A stretch of 64,000 bases of DNA from an uncultured Coriobacteriaceae bacterium (lineage in GTDB: Bacteria; Actinomycetota; Coriobacteriia; Coriobacteriales; Atopobiaceae), in contig UQWE01000001.1 in NCBI GenBank assembly GCA_900544655.1, forward strand, positions 1-64,000. The letters run 5' to 3'. Below, in pieces: positions 45,584-54,630 of this stretch; positions within the stretch are counted from its first letter, which is position 1, and each line of letters opens with the position of its first letter. Position numbers and translations under genes: made by a program. A model generated the notes under the pieces. That model had not been told where the DNA came from. It saw nothing but the letters and a program-made list of their open reading frames with translations, and searched no databases.

Positions 45584-45631
45584 CGAGAATGGGATCCACT
45601 CGTTCTCGGAGTCCGCAGACGGCCCGTCTGC
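45584..45631 (+). promoter_or_regulatory. double hairpin in pnp leader
   Basis: CGAGAA/TTCTCG (45584-45608) and a 7-bp perfect stem with 3-base loop GCAGACG/CGTCTGC (45615-45631) end 29 nt before the pnp start. PNPase genes of several bacteria use leader stems for autoregulated decay; that role is inferred here. Confidence 0.45.
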
Positions 45632-45660
45632 AACGTGGCAGGCGGAGATAAGGGAAAGAA

Positions 45661-47883
45661 ATGGCAAAGGTTACACACGAGTTTGACCTCTACGGCAAGC
45701 ACTACGTGCTTGAGACCGGCGAGCTTGCGAAGCAGGCCACGGGTGCCGTTCTCGTCAAGCAGGGCGACTCGACGGTGCTCGTCACCGCCGTCGTCTCCAA
45801 GGAGCGCAAGGATTACGACTTCTTCCCGCTCACGGTTGACTTCATCGAGAAGATGTACGCCGTGGGTCGCATCCCCGGCGGCTACCTCAAGCGCGAGGCC
45901 CGTCCGTCCGAGAAGGCCACCCTCACCGCTCGCATGATCGACCGTCCGCTGCGTCCGTCCTTCCCGGCCGGCTTCCGCAACGAGGTCCAGGTCGTCGCGA
46001 CCTCCCTCGTGGCTGATCAGATCAACCCGGTCGACACCATGTGCGTCATGGCCGCTAGCTCCGCCTTCACCGTGGGTGGCGTGCCCTTCGAGGGTCCGTT
46101 GGCCTGCGTGCGCATCGGCCGTGACCCCGAGACGGGCGAGTTCATCGTGAACCCGACCTACGAGGAGCGTGATGCCTCCGACCTCGACCTCGAGCTCGCT
46201 GGTTCCACCACCTACATCTCCATGCTCGAGGCTTCCGCCGACGAAATCTCCGAGGATGACATGCTTGCCGCCATGGCCTTCGGCCAGGAGGCCATTGCCG
46301 CCTTCTGCGAGGAGCAGGAAAAGTTCTTCGCCAAGTACGAGGAGGCCAACGGCCCGATCGTCAAGCGCGAGTACGTCTATGACGAGCCCGTAGCCTACGT
46401 CCACGACAAGGTCTTTGCCCACTATGACGAGATGAGCGCCGCCCTCAAGGACGCCGACAAGCTCTCCCGCATCGGTAAGGTCGAGCAGCTCAAGGCCGCC
46501 ATCAAGGACGAGTTCACGCCCGAGGAGCAGGTCGAGTACAGCCGCGAGATCCCCGTCGAGCTCAAGAGCCTCGAGAAGCACGCCATGCGCATCATGGTCG
46601 TCGAGACCGGCGAGCGCGTCGACGGCCGTGCCGCCGACGAGATTCGCCCGCTCATGGTCAAGCCTGACTACCTGCCGCTGGTTCACGGCTCTGGCCTCTT
46701 CCAGCGCGGTCAGACCCAGGTCCTCTCCGTCTGCACCCTCGGCATGCTCAACGAGTGGCAGCGCCTTGACACCATCGAGCCGGTTGACGGCAAGCGCTAC
46801 ATCCACCACTACAACTTCCCGCCCTACTGCACCGGCGAGACCGGCCGCATGGGCAGCCCGAAGCGTCGCGAGATCGGCCATGGCAACCTTGCCGAGCGCG
46901 CGCTTCTCCCGGTGATTCCCTCCGAGGAGGAGTTCCCCTACACCATTCGCGTCGTCTCTGAGGTCATGGAGTCTAATGGCTCTTCCTCGATGGCGTCCAC
47001 CTGCGGCTCCACCCTCGCTCTCATGGACGCCGGCGTTCCCCTGAAGCGCCCCGTCTCCGGCATCGCCATGGGCCTCATCCAGGAGGAGGGCAAGACCGTC
47101 GTCCTGTCCGACATCCAGGGCCTCGAGGACTTCCTTGGCGACATGGACTTCAAGGTGACCGGCACCGAGCGTGGCATCACCGCCATGCAGATGGACAACA
47201 AGGCCACCGGCCTCACTCCCGAGATCCTGACCCAGGCCCTGCACCAGGCTCACGAGGGCCGTGCCTTCATCCTGAAGGCCATGCTCGACGAGATCCCCGC
47301 ACCTCGCGAGACCCCGAAGGACACCGCTCCGCAGATCATCACCATCCAGATCCCGACTGACAAGATTCGCGACGTCATCGGCTCCGGCGGCAAGGTCATC
47401 CGTGGCATCCAGGATGACACGGGCGCCACGATTGACATCCAGGAGGACGGTAACGTCTTCATCGCCGGCACCGATGGTGCTGCCGAGGACGCCGCCGCCC
47501 GCATCAAGGCCATCGTCAAGGTCCCCGAGGTGGGCGAGGAGTACCTGGGCCGCGTTGTCGGCATCCAGCCCTTCGGTGCCTTCGTCGAGCTCCTTCCCGG
47601 CAAGGACGGCCTGCTTCACATCTCTCGCGTTGCCCAGGGCCGCGTTGACAAGGTCGAGGACGTCCTCTCCGTCGGCGACGAGGTCAAGGTGCGCGTCCTC
47701 GAGGTCGACGAGAAGGGCAAGATCAGCCTTGATCGCATCGACAAGCCCGAGGCTCCCAACGGCTCCAAGCCCGCTTCCCACCACGAGGGCAAGCGCGAGG
47801 AGAGGGGCGAGCGCAAGCCGCGCCGTCACCCCGGTGACAATGGCAACGTTGGCCGTGCCCCGCGTCGTCACCACGAGGGCTAA
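45661..47883 (+). CDS. pnp: polyribonucleotide nucleotidyltransferase
   Basis: 740 residues. Two RNase PH domains lie at about 10-240 and 320-545 (the second, catalytic, with STCGSTLALMDAGVPL). A KH domain follows (VIGSGGKVIRGIQDDTGATIDI, about 565-620), then an S1 domain (GRVVGIQPFGAFVELLPGKDGLLHISR, about 630-700). The C-terminal tail is basic and Gly/Arg/His-rich. It degrades RNA from the 3' end with phosphate. AAGGGAAAG precedes the ATG. Followed by RNase J, so this is an RNA-decay block. Confidence 0.97.
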   Translation: MAKVTHEFDLYGKHYVLETGELAKQATGAVLVKQGDSTVLVTAVVSKERKDYDFFPLTVDFIEKMYAVGRIPGGYLKREARPSEKATLTARMIDRPLRPSFPAGFRNEVQVVATSLVADQINPVDTMCVMAASSAFTVGGVPFEGPLACVRIGRDPETGEFIVNPTYEERDASDLDLELAGSTTYISMLEASADEISEDDMLAAMAFGQEAIAAFCEEQEKFFAKYEEANGPIVKREYVYDEPVAYVHDKVFAHYDEMSAALKDADKLSRIGKVEQLKAAIKDEFTPEEQVEYSREIPVELKSLEKHAMRIMVVETGERVDGRAADEIRPLMVKPDYLPLVHGSGLFQRGQTQVLSVCTLGMLNEWQRLDTIEPVDGKRYIHHYNFPPYCTGETGRMGSPKRREIGHGNLAERALLPVIPSEEEFPYTIRVVSEVMESNGSSSMASTCGSTLALMDAGVPLKRPVSGIAMGLIQEEGKTVVLSDIQGLEDFLGDMDFKVTGTERGITAMQMDNKATGLTPEILTQALHQAHEGRAFILKAMLDEIPAPRETPKDTAPQIITIQIPTDKIRDVIGSGGKVIRGIQDDTGATIDIQEDGNVFIAGTDGAAEDAAARIKAIVKVPEVGEEYLGRVVGIQPFGAFVELLPGKDGLLHISRVAQGRVDKVEDVLSVGDEVKVRVLEVDEKGKISLDRIDKPEAPNGSKPASHHEGKREERGERKPRRHPGDNGNVGRAPRRHHEG

Positions 47884-47935
47884 TCGCATGAATTGCGGAA
47901 GTTAGACAGGTTAATTCCTGGTTGACACCGCATGT

Positions 47936-47968
47936 GAAGGGAGGGTCCTCTTTTGGGACCCTCCCTTC
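47936..47968 (+). terminator. hairpin terminator after pnp
   Basis: A 13-bp perfect stem (47936-47948 with 47956-47968, GAAGGGAGGGTCC/GGACCCTCCCTTC) has a 7-base loop; no T run follows. Confidence 0.65.
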
Positions 47969-47979
47969 GCTGTTATAAT
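47953..47979 (+). promoter_or_regulatory. probable promoter of the RNase J gene
   Basis: A perfect TATAAT (47974-47979) with a -35-like TTGGGA (47953-47958, 15-nt spacer) that lies in the terminator loop and 3' arm. It leaves a leader of about 100 nt. Confidence 0.5.
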
Positions 47980-48085
47980 CATTTGGTTGCAGAAGGCGCG
48001 TTCGATGCCTTCCCCCACACTCACGAAGACGCGGCTTCGCCGCTATACCTTTTCAGTCCCTAGACCAAGGAGGAATTCCTCACAT

Positions 48086-49744
48086 ATGTCAAAGACCCCG
48101 ACGCTCAAGATCATCCCGCTTGGCGGCCTTGATGGCATCGGAAAGAACATGACCGCGTTCGAGTGCGGCGATGACATGGTCCTCGTCGACGCTGGCCTCA
48201 TGTTCCCCGATGATGATCAGCCTGGAATCGACCTCGTCCTTCCTGACTACACCTATGTCCTCGAGAACGAGGATAAGCTCCGTGGCATCGTGATCACCCA
48301 CGGCCACGAGGACCACACGGGCGCGCTCCCGTACCTCCTCATGGACCTCACGCGCAAGGTGCCCATCTTTTCGAGCAAGCTCACGCTTGGCATGATTGAG
48401 GGCAAGCTCGCCGAGCACAACATCAAGAGCCCGAAGTTCCGTGAGGTCACTGATGGCTCCAGCCTCAACCTCGGCTGCTTCACGCTTCAGTTCTTCGCGA
48501 TGACGCACTCGATCCCCGGCGCGCTCGGCCTCTATATCAAGACGCCTGCCGGTACCGTCATGCACACGGGCGACTTCAAGCTCGACCAGACGCCCATCGA
48601 CGGCGTCAAGCCCAACTACAACGCCATCAACAAGTTTGCCAAGCAGGGCGTCGACCTTCTGCTTTCTGATTCCACGAACGCCAACATCCCTGGCTTCACC
48701 CCCAGCGAGGCCACGGTGGGCGCCGCGCTCAGGCACATTATCAAGAACGCCCCCGGTCGCGTGTTCGTCGCGAGCTTCTCCAGCCACATCCACCGTCTCC
48801 AGCAGGTCTGCGATGCCGCCACTGCGGTCGGCCGCAAGGTCGTCGTGACCGGTCGTTCCATGGTGACTAACACCAAGATCGCCCGTCAGCTCGGCTATCT
48901 AAAGATCGCTGACGAGGACATCCTGGATGCGTTCGAGCTCCGCGACATCCCCGAGGACAAGATCGTCGTTCTCTGCACCGGTAGCCAGGGCGAGCCCCTC
49001 TCCGCGCTCGCTCGCATGGCGAATGGCGAGCACAAGAGCCTCTCCATCTGCGAAGGCGACACCGTCATCATCTCCGCCACGCCCGTTCCCGGCAACGAGA
49101 AGAGCGTTCAGGGCATTATCAACTCGCTGTCCAAGATCGGCTGCGAGGTCTTCGACAAGTCAAACGCCGTCGTGCACGTTTCTGGCCACGGTCGCCAGGA
49201 GGAGCTCAAGCTCATGCTCGCTATGGTGCATCCGCGCAACTTCATGCCCGTCCATGGCGAGGCCGTCCACCTTCGCGCTCACGCGAAGCTCGCAGAATCC
49301 GTAGGCGTTCCCCGCGAGAACATCTGGCTACTCGACAACGGCGACTCTCTCCAGATGCGTGACGGCAAGGTCACGCTTGGCCCCAGCGTCGATTCCGGCA
49401 TTATCTACGTTGACGGTCTTCGTATCGGTGATACTGACCCCGTCGTTCTTCGCGACCGTCAGAAGCTCGCCCAGGACGGAATCGTCACCTGCGTCGTCAT
49501 GCTCAAGAGTCGCTCCCTCAAGGTCGCTGACGTCGATGTTTCCAGCCGCGGCGTCTCGTTCTCGAGCGATGACGAACTCCTTGCCGGCATCGAGGACCTT
49601 GTTCGCTCCACGGTTGATAAGAACAACCAGGGCAGTCCTTCTGTCGACGTCCTGCGCAAGGCCGTCCGCAACTCGCTCATGAACTACCTCTGGTCTAAGA
49701 CCCACACCCGCCCGATGATCATTCCGGTCGTCATGGAGGTCTAG
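48086..49744 (+). CDS. rnj: ribonuclease J
   Basis: 552 residues from ATG 48086 with AAGGAGG 12 nt upstream; a longer frame lacks support. Metallo-beta-lactamase/beta-CASP fold: DAGLMFPDDDQPGIDLVLPD, the metal motif THGHEDHTGA (about 70-79), MHTGDFKLDQ, SDSTNANIPG, then beta-CASP VVVTGRSM and HVSGHGRQEELKLM. It has 5'-exonuclease and endonuclease activity on RNA. Its place between pnp and the DNA translocase matches Bacillus rnjB. Confidence 0.95.
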   Translation: MSKTPTLKIIPLGGLDGIGKNMTAFECGDDMVLVDAGLMFPDDDQPGIDLVLPDYTYVLENEDKLRGIVITHGHEDHTGALPYLLMDLTRKVPIFSSKLTLGMIEGKLAEHNIKSPKFREVTDGSSLNLGCFTLQFFAMTHSIPGALGLYIKTPAGTVMHTGDFKLDQTPIDGVKPNYNAINKFAKQGVDLLLSDSTNANIPGFTPSEATVGAALRHIIKNAPGRVFVASFSSHIHRLQQVCDAATAVGRKVVVTGRSMVTNTKIARQLGYLKIADEDILDAFELRDIPEDKIVVLCTGSQGEPLSALARMANGEHKSLSICEGDTVIISATPVPGNEKSVQGIINSLSKIGCEVFDKSNAVVHVSGHGRQEELKLMLAMVHPRNFMPVHGEAVHLRAHAKLAESVGVPRENIWLLDNGDSLQMRDGKVTLGPSVDSGIIYVDGLRIGDTDPVVLRDRQKLAQDGIVTCVVMLKSRSLKVADVDVSSRGVSFSSDDELLAGIEDLVRSTVDKNNQGSPSVDVLRKAVRNSLMNYLWSKTHTRPMIIPVVMEV

Positions 49745-49750
49745 TCCAGC

Positions 49751-52444
49751 ATGCCCGCGAAACGCAGCTCAAACGCACAACAGAACAGAAGCTCGCGGAG
49801 GGGGCCCGCTTCGGCGGACGTCTCTTCCGGTATGGCGAACGACCTCGTCGGCGTCATAATCATTGTCGTCGCGGTTGCGATGATCGCCGCGCTCGTCTCC
49901 ACGAGCGATGCGGTTCTCACTCGAGCCGTGGCGGAGGGCCTGCGCCTTGGCTTTGGCGAGGGCGCGCTTCTCGTGCCGATCGCGCTGATCCTCTTTGCCG
50001 TGACGATGTTCCTCCCTACGGATTCCTCAATCGTCGCGCGCGTGGCCGCTGGCCTTGCAATGGTTGTGCTTTCGGTCCTTTCGATGCTGTCCATCCTCTC
50101 TCCTGGTGCCGCGGCGAGTGCTGATGCGGTCCTTTCCGCTGACGTTGCCATTGCATATGGCGGATATGTCGGGTCGGGTGTTGCTTGGCTCCTGCTTACG
50201 TTTATGGGGCAGGTCGTCGGCATGGTCCTCCTCGTGGGACTCGCCATCTGCGGCCTCGTGGTGTGCGGCTTCTCCATCTCGAAGCTCGCCCTTCGTATCC
50301 AGCGCTCTATGGGGGTTGCTGCCGATAAGTTCGTCGCGGCTCGAGAGAGGGGAGCGACTCGTCGTCGCACCGAGCGCGCGAATCAGCTCCAGGCATCTTT
50401 GGTCGAGGAAGAGCCGTGGGTCGATTCTCTCGAGCCTGAGATGCCGTCTGTGGAAGAGCCTGCGACATCGTATATCGGCTCTCGCAAGACGTCCGTCCTC
50501 CGTCGCGGCGCTTCCTCGCCTGATCACGTCGATCACGCTACGGCTACGATGCCCCTTGGTGTCGCTTCCGAGCCCGAGCCCAAGACTTCGGTGCTTCGGC
50601 GTAAGCGCCACCCTAAGCTAGACATCGAGGGCGAGTGTCCCGCTGGCGGCGCCTTGCCCGACACCGCCGTTAGGGAGGAGCTTGCTCCCGCTGAGACCGC
50701 CGCCGCTTCCGACGATGCCGAGTCGTCCTCTGCCGAGCCGACCATTTGGGACGCCCCCTTTGACGAGGGGGAGGTCAAATCTCCTGCAGGCGCGGCCCCT
50801 GCGACCGCTGTCCCGTCGTTCCTTATCGATACGGCCGCCAAGGCAGGTGCCGACGTGGACGCGTACAGGGAGGCAAAGAAGGCCGCTTCTCCCGCAAAGG
50901 CAAAGCCTGGCAGGGGATCTCGCAAGCGTGTCGCTGCGGCCCCCGATTCGCCGTCGCGCCCGGGTGACGCATCGGATGATTTCACGTTGCCGCCGCTTTC
51001 GCTTCTTTCGAACAACCCCAATTCTGCCAGCTCCGCAAGCACGGACGCCGAGCTCGAGCGTACGGCGAGGCGCCTGCAGTCGACTCTCGAGGAGTTCGGC
51101 CTCACGAGTCGTGTCTCTGGTTGGACGGCTGGTCCTCTTGTCACGACCTTCAAGATTGAGATGGGCGAGGGCGAGCGCGTCAACAAGATCACGAATCTGC
51201 AGGATGACATCCAGCTCTCGCTTGCGTCTGAGTCCGTTCGTATCTTTGCGCCCATCCCGGGTACGTCGCTTGTGGGCATCGAGATTCCCAATAAGAGGCG
51301 TCAGAACGTCTGCCTGGGCGACGTTCTCCCGTATGCGCAGGGCGGTCCTCTCGAGTTTGCGATCGGAAGGGACTCAGAGGGTGCGCCAGTCGTCGCAGAC
51401 CTTGCGCGCATGCCGCACATGCTCGTCGCTGGTACCACGGGCTCTGGTAAGTCGGTGCTTATTAACGCGATCATCATGTCGCTTATCATGCGCACCACGC
51501 CCGAGCAGGTGCGTCTGATTCTCGTCGACCCCAAGCGCGTCGAGTTCTCCTGCTATGCGGGTCTTCCGCATCTGTATGTGCCGGTCGTGACCGAGCCCAG
51601 GCAGGCTGCGAGCGCCCTGCAGTGGGCCGTCACCGAGATGGACCGTCGCCTCAAGGTCTTCGAGAGGGCCGGCGCTCGCGATGTGAAGGTCTATAACAAG
51701 ATGGTCGAGGACGGCAAGTTCGCCGACATGGAGAATCCGCCCAAGCCGATGCCGTACCTCGTCATCGTCATCGACGAACTGAGTGACCTCATGATGGTTG
51801 CCGGCAAGGACGTCGAGGCCTCGATCGTCCGTATCGCGCAACTGGCTCGTGCGGCGGGCATTCACCTTGTGCTGGCCACGCAGCGTCCCTCGGCAGACGT
51901 CGTCACGGGCCTCATCAAGTCGAACGTTGACACTCGCGTTGCCCTTAAGGTCTCGTCTTCCATTGACTCTCGCGTCATTCTCGATCAGACCGGTGCGGAG
52001 AGGCTCATGGGTAGGGGAGACATGCTCTTCCGCAAGAGTGGAGGCGTTCTTCGCCGTGTCCTTGGCGCCTATGCCAGCGACGATGAGATCGAAAACGTCG
52101 TCTCCTTCATTCGTGACCAGCGTGAGCCTGAGTATCACGCCGAGATTCTATCTGCGGTTGCGCCTGCTGCCGCGGGTGGAGCCGCTACCGCGGAGGGCAT
52201 GGAGGACGACGACCCTCTCGTGTGGGAAGCTGCCCAAGTTGTTGTGGACTCTCAGCTAGGTTCCACAAGTGGCCTTCAGAGACGGCTTAAGGTGGGGTAC
52301 GCTAGGGCCGGAAGAATTATGGATAACCTCGAACAGAAGGGCATCGTTGGCCCCCCGGATGGTTCAAAGCCCCGTGAGGTCCTCCTTGATGCCGACGGAC
52401 TCGAAGAACTTAGGGCTGCCGAGGCGGCCTATAGGGAGGTGTAG
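49751..52444 (+). CDS. ftsK: FtsK/SpoIIIE DNA translocase
   Basis: 897 residues. Four membrane helices (about 28-175), then an acidic, Pro/Ala-rich linker (about 190-430). The motor domain has Walker A AGTTGSGKSVLIN (about 560), ILVDPKRVEFSCYAGLPHL, Walker B VIVIDELSDLMM and QRPSADVVTGLIKSN. A C-terminal gamma winged helix (LGSTSGLQRRLKVGYARAGRIMDNLE) would read KOPS-type DNA signals. It pumps chromosome DNA through the closing septum. It starts six bases after the rnj stop. Confidence 0.96.
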   Translation: MPAKRSSNAQQNRSSRRGPASADVSSGMANDLVGVIIIVVAVAMIAALVSTSDAVLTRAVAEGLRLGFGEGALLVPIALILFAVTMFLPTDSSIVARVAAGLAMVVLSVLSMLSILSPGAAASADAVLSADVAIAYGGYVGSGVAWLLLTFMGQVVGMVLLVGLAICGLVVCGFSISKLALRIQRSMGVAADKFVAARERGATRRRTERANQLQASLVEEEPWVDSLEPEMPSVEEPATSYIGSRKTSVLRRGASSPDHVDHATATMPLGVASEPEPKTSVLRRKRHPKLDIEGECPAGGALPDTAVREELAPAETAAASDDAESSSAEPTIWDAPFDEGEVKSPAGAAPATAVPSFLIDTAAKAGADVDAYREAKKAASPAKAKPGRGSRKRVAAAPDSPSRPGDASDDFTLPPLSLLSNNPNSASSASTDAELERTARRLQSTLEEFGLTSRVSGWTAGPLVTTFKIEMGEGERVNKITNLQDDIQLSLASESVRIFAPIPGTSLVGIEIPNKRRQNVCLGDVLPYAQGGPLEFAIGRDSEGAPVVADLARMPHMLVAGTTGSGKSVLINAIIMSLIMRTTPEQVRLILVDPKRVEFSCYAGLPHLYVPVVTEPRQAASALQWAVTEMDRRLKVFERAGARDVKVYNKMVEDGKFADMENPPKPMPYLVIVIDELSDLMMVAGKDVEASIVRIAQLARAAGIHLVLATQRPSADVVTGLIKSNVDTRVALKVSSSIDSRVILDQTGAERLMGRGDMLFRKSGGVLRRVLGAYASDDEIENVVSFIRDQREPEYHAEILSAVAPAAAGGAATAEGMEDDDPLVWEAAQVVVDSQLGSTSGLQRRLKVGYARAGRIMDNLEQKGIVGPPDGSKPREVLLDADGLEELRAAEAAYREV

Positions 52445-52452
52445 ATAGGCCA

Positions 52453-53955
52453 GTGGCTCGTTATCGTTATGCCGAAATTCTTTACAATCGTCGCAGGCAG
52501 CTGCGCCTCTCGATTCCGCAGGCGGCCAAGGTGCTTCGCATGCGCGAAAGCGTGCTTGAGGCGTTCGAGGCCGGCGACTTCGATCATCTTCCCGCTTTAG
52601 GCTATGCCCAGGGCATGGTTTCTAGCTATGCGAGGTACCTTGGCCTTGACTCTCGTGAGATTAGCGAGCTCTATGAGCGAGAGCACGCCGAGTATGTCGC
52701 CGGCGTTACCGGCCGCGCCCCCTCTGGTCTTGCGAGCCTTTCGGATGAGCCCTCTTATAAGGGCGCTGCTTCGGCCACGAACATCATCAAGCCCGTCTCT
52801 ATGACTCCGTCGGCACTTCCGTCTGGACAGGATGATTCTGCCGGCATGCCGCGTACTCGCTATGACTATCGTTCTGAGTATTCCTCTCGTGGTAACTCCT
52901 ACGCTTCTCCCACGCAGCCCGGGACATATCGTTACGGGCAATCCGTATATGCCGGATATCGCGGCTCGCAGGAACAAGATCGTCGCTATACGCGACGCGA
53001 TCCCAACGAGCCCGATCGCGATCGTCGCGCTCGCGAGGCTGGCTATGCGAGGCGCTCCCGCGGCGACGGGGAGTCCTACGGCTCATCGCATGGCTCTTCT
53101 AGATATTCCGGTCAGGGTGGGTACTCTCGTGGTCGCGAGCTTCCCGGTGGGGATGTGACTACGCGTCGTGTGAATGCAGGTCAGTATCGTGATGACCTTC
53201 GCTTTGACTCTGAGCCGCGTCCGTATCGTCCTTCTTCCACACGTGCGGGCCGCCCGGGTTCTCGCAATGTGCCCACGCCTGAGCGCCCCAATGTTAAGAG
53301 GCGTACTCAGCCCAATCGCTCCCGCGACCTTCGCTCACGCAACAATCAACCGCAGGCTAGTGGCTTCGCTGGCTTCATCCAGGCTTTCACCTCGGACCCG
53401 AGGCGTGTCGTTGCGCTCATCGCGATTGCCCTGGCAGTCGTTCTGATCCTTATCATCTCTTCTTCGGTTCGCTCGTGCGCCTCTTCGAAGAGCGATAATG
53501 GCAAGGTCGACGTGGTAACTGCCGTCACTTCCGATACCGCTCAGGCCGCGACTACCGCCTCGACGCTCGAGCAACAAGTTCTCTCCGACGCTGCGGAGAG
53601 GAAGGCCGCGTCGAGCGCTGCCGCCGCCTCTCAGGTGACCAAAGTCGCGGTTTCAGTGGATGAAGGCGCGACGACATGGGTCGAAATCACATGTGACGGC
53701 GAGCAGAAGGTTGCGGAGTCCATCACGGGCGCTTGGTCCGAGGAGTATACGGTCACGAAGAACATCGAGATTCGCGTGAGCGATCCGGGAGTCGTTACCG
53801 TCACGAAGAATGGTGAGCGTCAGACCTTTGGCAGCAAGAGCGCGGGCGTGTCCTCCGTCACTATTCAGGGCACGAATCCCTCTGCGGCCACGACGGCGTC
53901 GGCGACGGCTTCCGCTGGTTCATCTGACGATGACTCGGATTCTTCCGAGGAATAG
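52453..53955 (+). CDS. RodZ-like membrane HTH protein
   Basis: 500 residues. An N-terminal helix-turn-helix of the RodZ (HTH_25) type (about 5-80; RRQLRLSIPQAAKVLRMRESVLEAFEAGDF) leads to a long Arg/Ser/Tyr/Gly-rich low-complexity linker (about 115-300). One membrane helix follows (about 318-338), then an outer beta domain with TTWVEITCDGEQKVAESITGAW (DUF4115-like) and a Ser/Asp tail. RodZ links MreB to the wall machinery. The linker is much longer and more basic than in Escherichia RodZ. Its position before pgsA equals Bacillus ymfM. Start GTG, GGGAGG 13 nt upstream. Confidence 0.85.
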   Translation: MARYRYAEILYNRRRQLRLSIPQAAKVLRMRESVLEAFEAGDFDHLPALGYAQGMVSSYARYLGLDSREISELYEREHAEYVAGVTGRAPSGLASLSDEPSYKGAASATNIIKPVSMTPSALPSGQDDSAGMPRTRYDYRSEYSSRGNSYASPTQPGTYRYGQSVYAGYRGSQEQDRRYTRRDPNEPDRDRRAREAGYARRSRGDGESYGSSHGSSRYSGQGGYSRGRELPGGDVTTRRVNAGQYRDDLRFDSEPRPYRPSSTRAGRPGSRNVPTPERPNVKRRTQPNRSRDLRSRNNQPQASGFAGFIQAFTSDPRRVVALIAIALAVVLILIISSSVRSCASSKSDNGKVDVVTAVTSDTAQAATTASTLEQQVLSDAAERKAASSAAAASQVTKVAVSVDEGATTWVEITCDGEQKVAESITGAWSEEYTVTKNIEIRVSDPGVVTVTKNGERQTFGSKSAGVSSVTIQGTNPSAATTASATASAGSSDDDSDSSEE

Positions 53956-54009
53956 CGCCTATTCAATTTCGTACTCACTAGCTGGGCTATCGCCCCGAAG
54001 GGATGCCAC

Positions 54010-54507
54010 ATGGCAAAGGATTCCAGTTTCGACGTCGTCTCCACCGTTGATATGCAAGAGGTCGACAACGCCTATCAGCAGACCGCTCGCGAGCTAACGC
54101 AGCGTTATGACCTGAAGGGTTCCGGTGCTTCCATCGAACTTTCGAAGGCCGATGCCATCGTGACCGTCAGCGCCCCGGCCGAGTTTGTCGCAAAGCAGGT
54201 CATCGACGTCTTCAACGGGCGCCTCGTTAAGCGTCAGGTCGATCTCAAGAGCTTGAGCTGGGATAAGCCTCAGGCTGCCTCGGGTGGTAGCGTTCGCGTC
54301 GTTGGCCACATCGTCCAGGGCATTGACAAGGAGTGCGCGAAAAAGATTTCGAAGGATATCCGCGATCTCAAGCTCAAGGTGAAGGCTACCGTCGAAGATG
54401 ATAAGCTCCGCGTGGCGAGCGCTTCCAGAGACGCGCTCCAGGAGGTTATCGCCTTCCTTCGCGACCAGGACTACGGTATTCCCCTTCAGTTCAACAACTA
54501 TCGCTAG
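54010..54507 (+). CDS. yajQ: YajQ family nucleotide-binding protein
   Basis: 165 residues, two ferredoxin-like repeats: SSFDVVSTVDMQEVDNAYQQT at the N-terminus, YDLKGSG, QVDLKSLSWDKP, GIDKECAKKISKDI and the terminal FRDQDYGIPLQF variant. Family members bind nucleotides or tRNA, and cyclic di-GMP in Xanthomonas. The role here is unknown. GAAGGGA precedes the ATG. A hairpin separates it from rimO. Confidence 0.93.
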   Translation: MAKDSSFDVVSTVDMQEVDNAYQQTARELTQRYDLKGSGASIELSKADAIVTVSAPAEFVAKQVIDVFNGRLVKRQVDLKSLSWDKPQAASGGSVRVVGHIVQGIDKECAKKISKDIRDLKLKVKATVEDDKLRVASASRDALQEVIAFLRDQDYGIPLQFNNYR

Positions 54508-54576
54508 GATGTGCGTGCCCCAGATGTTTATTCGGGGCGCTCTAACAGTTGGACGCAGAGATAAGAAACGTATGTT

Positions 54577-54614
54577 GACTCCTTCTGTGCGGCGCAGGCC
54601 GTTGGGAGTCTTTT
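54577..54614 (+). terminator. possible terminator between yajQ and rimO
   Basis: GACTCC (54577-54582) pairs with GGAGTC (54605-54610), with an inner TGC/GCA, and TTTT follows. It lies 17 nt before the rimO start, so it may be a terminator or a small attenuator. Confidence 0.45.
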
Positions 54615-54630
54615 GCAAGAAAGGCATCGT

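Noticed and set aside
45520..47889. Very long open frame antisense to pnp (and similar ones opposite lepA, ettA and rny)
   Set aside because: They mirror the third-base G/C bias of real genes; the opposite strand encodes recognised full-length proteins with good starts.
47922..47927. Perfect TTGACA as -35 of the RNase J gene
   Set aside because: No -10 lies 16-18 nt downstream; the TATAAT at 47974 is too far away.
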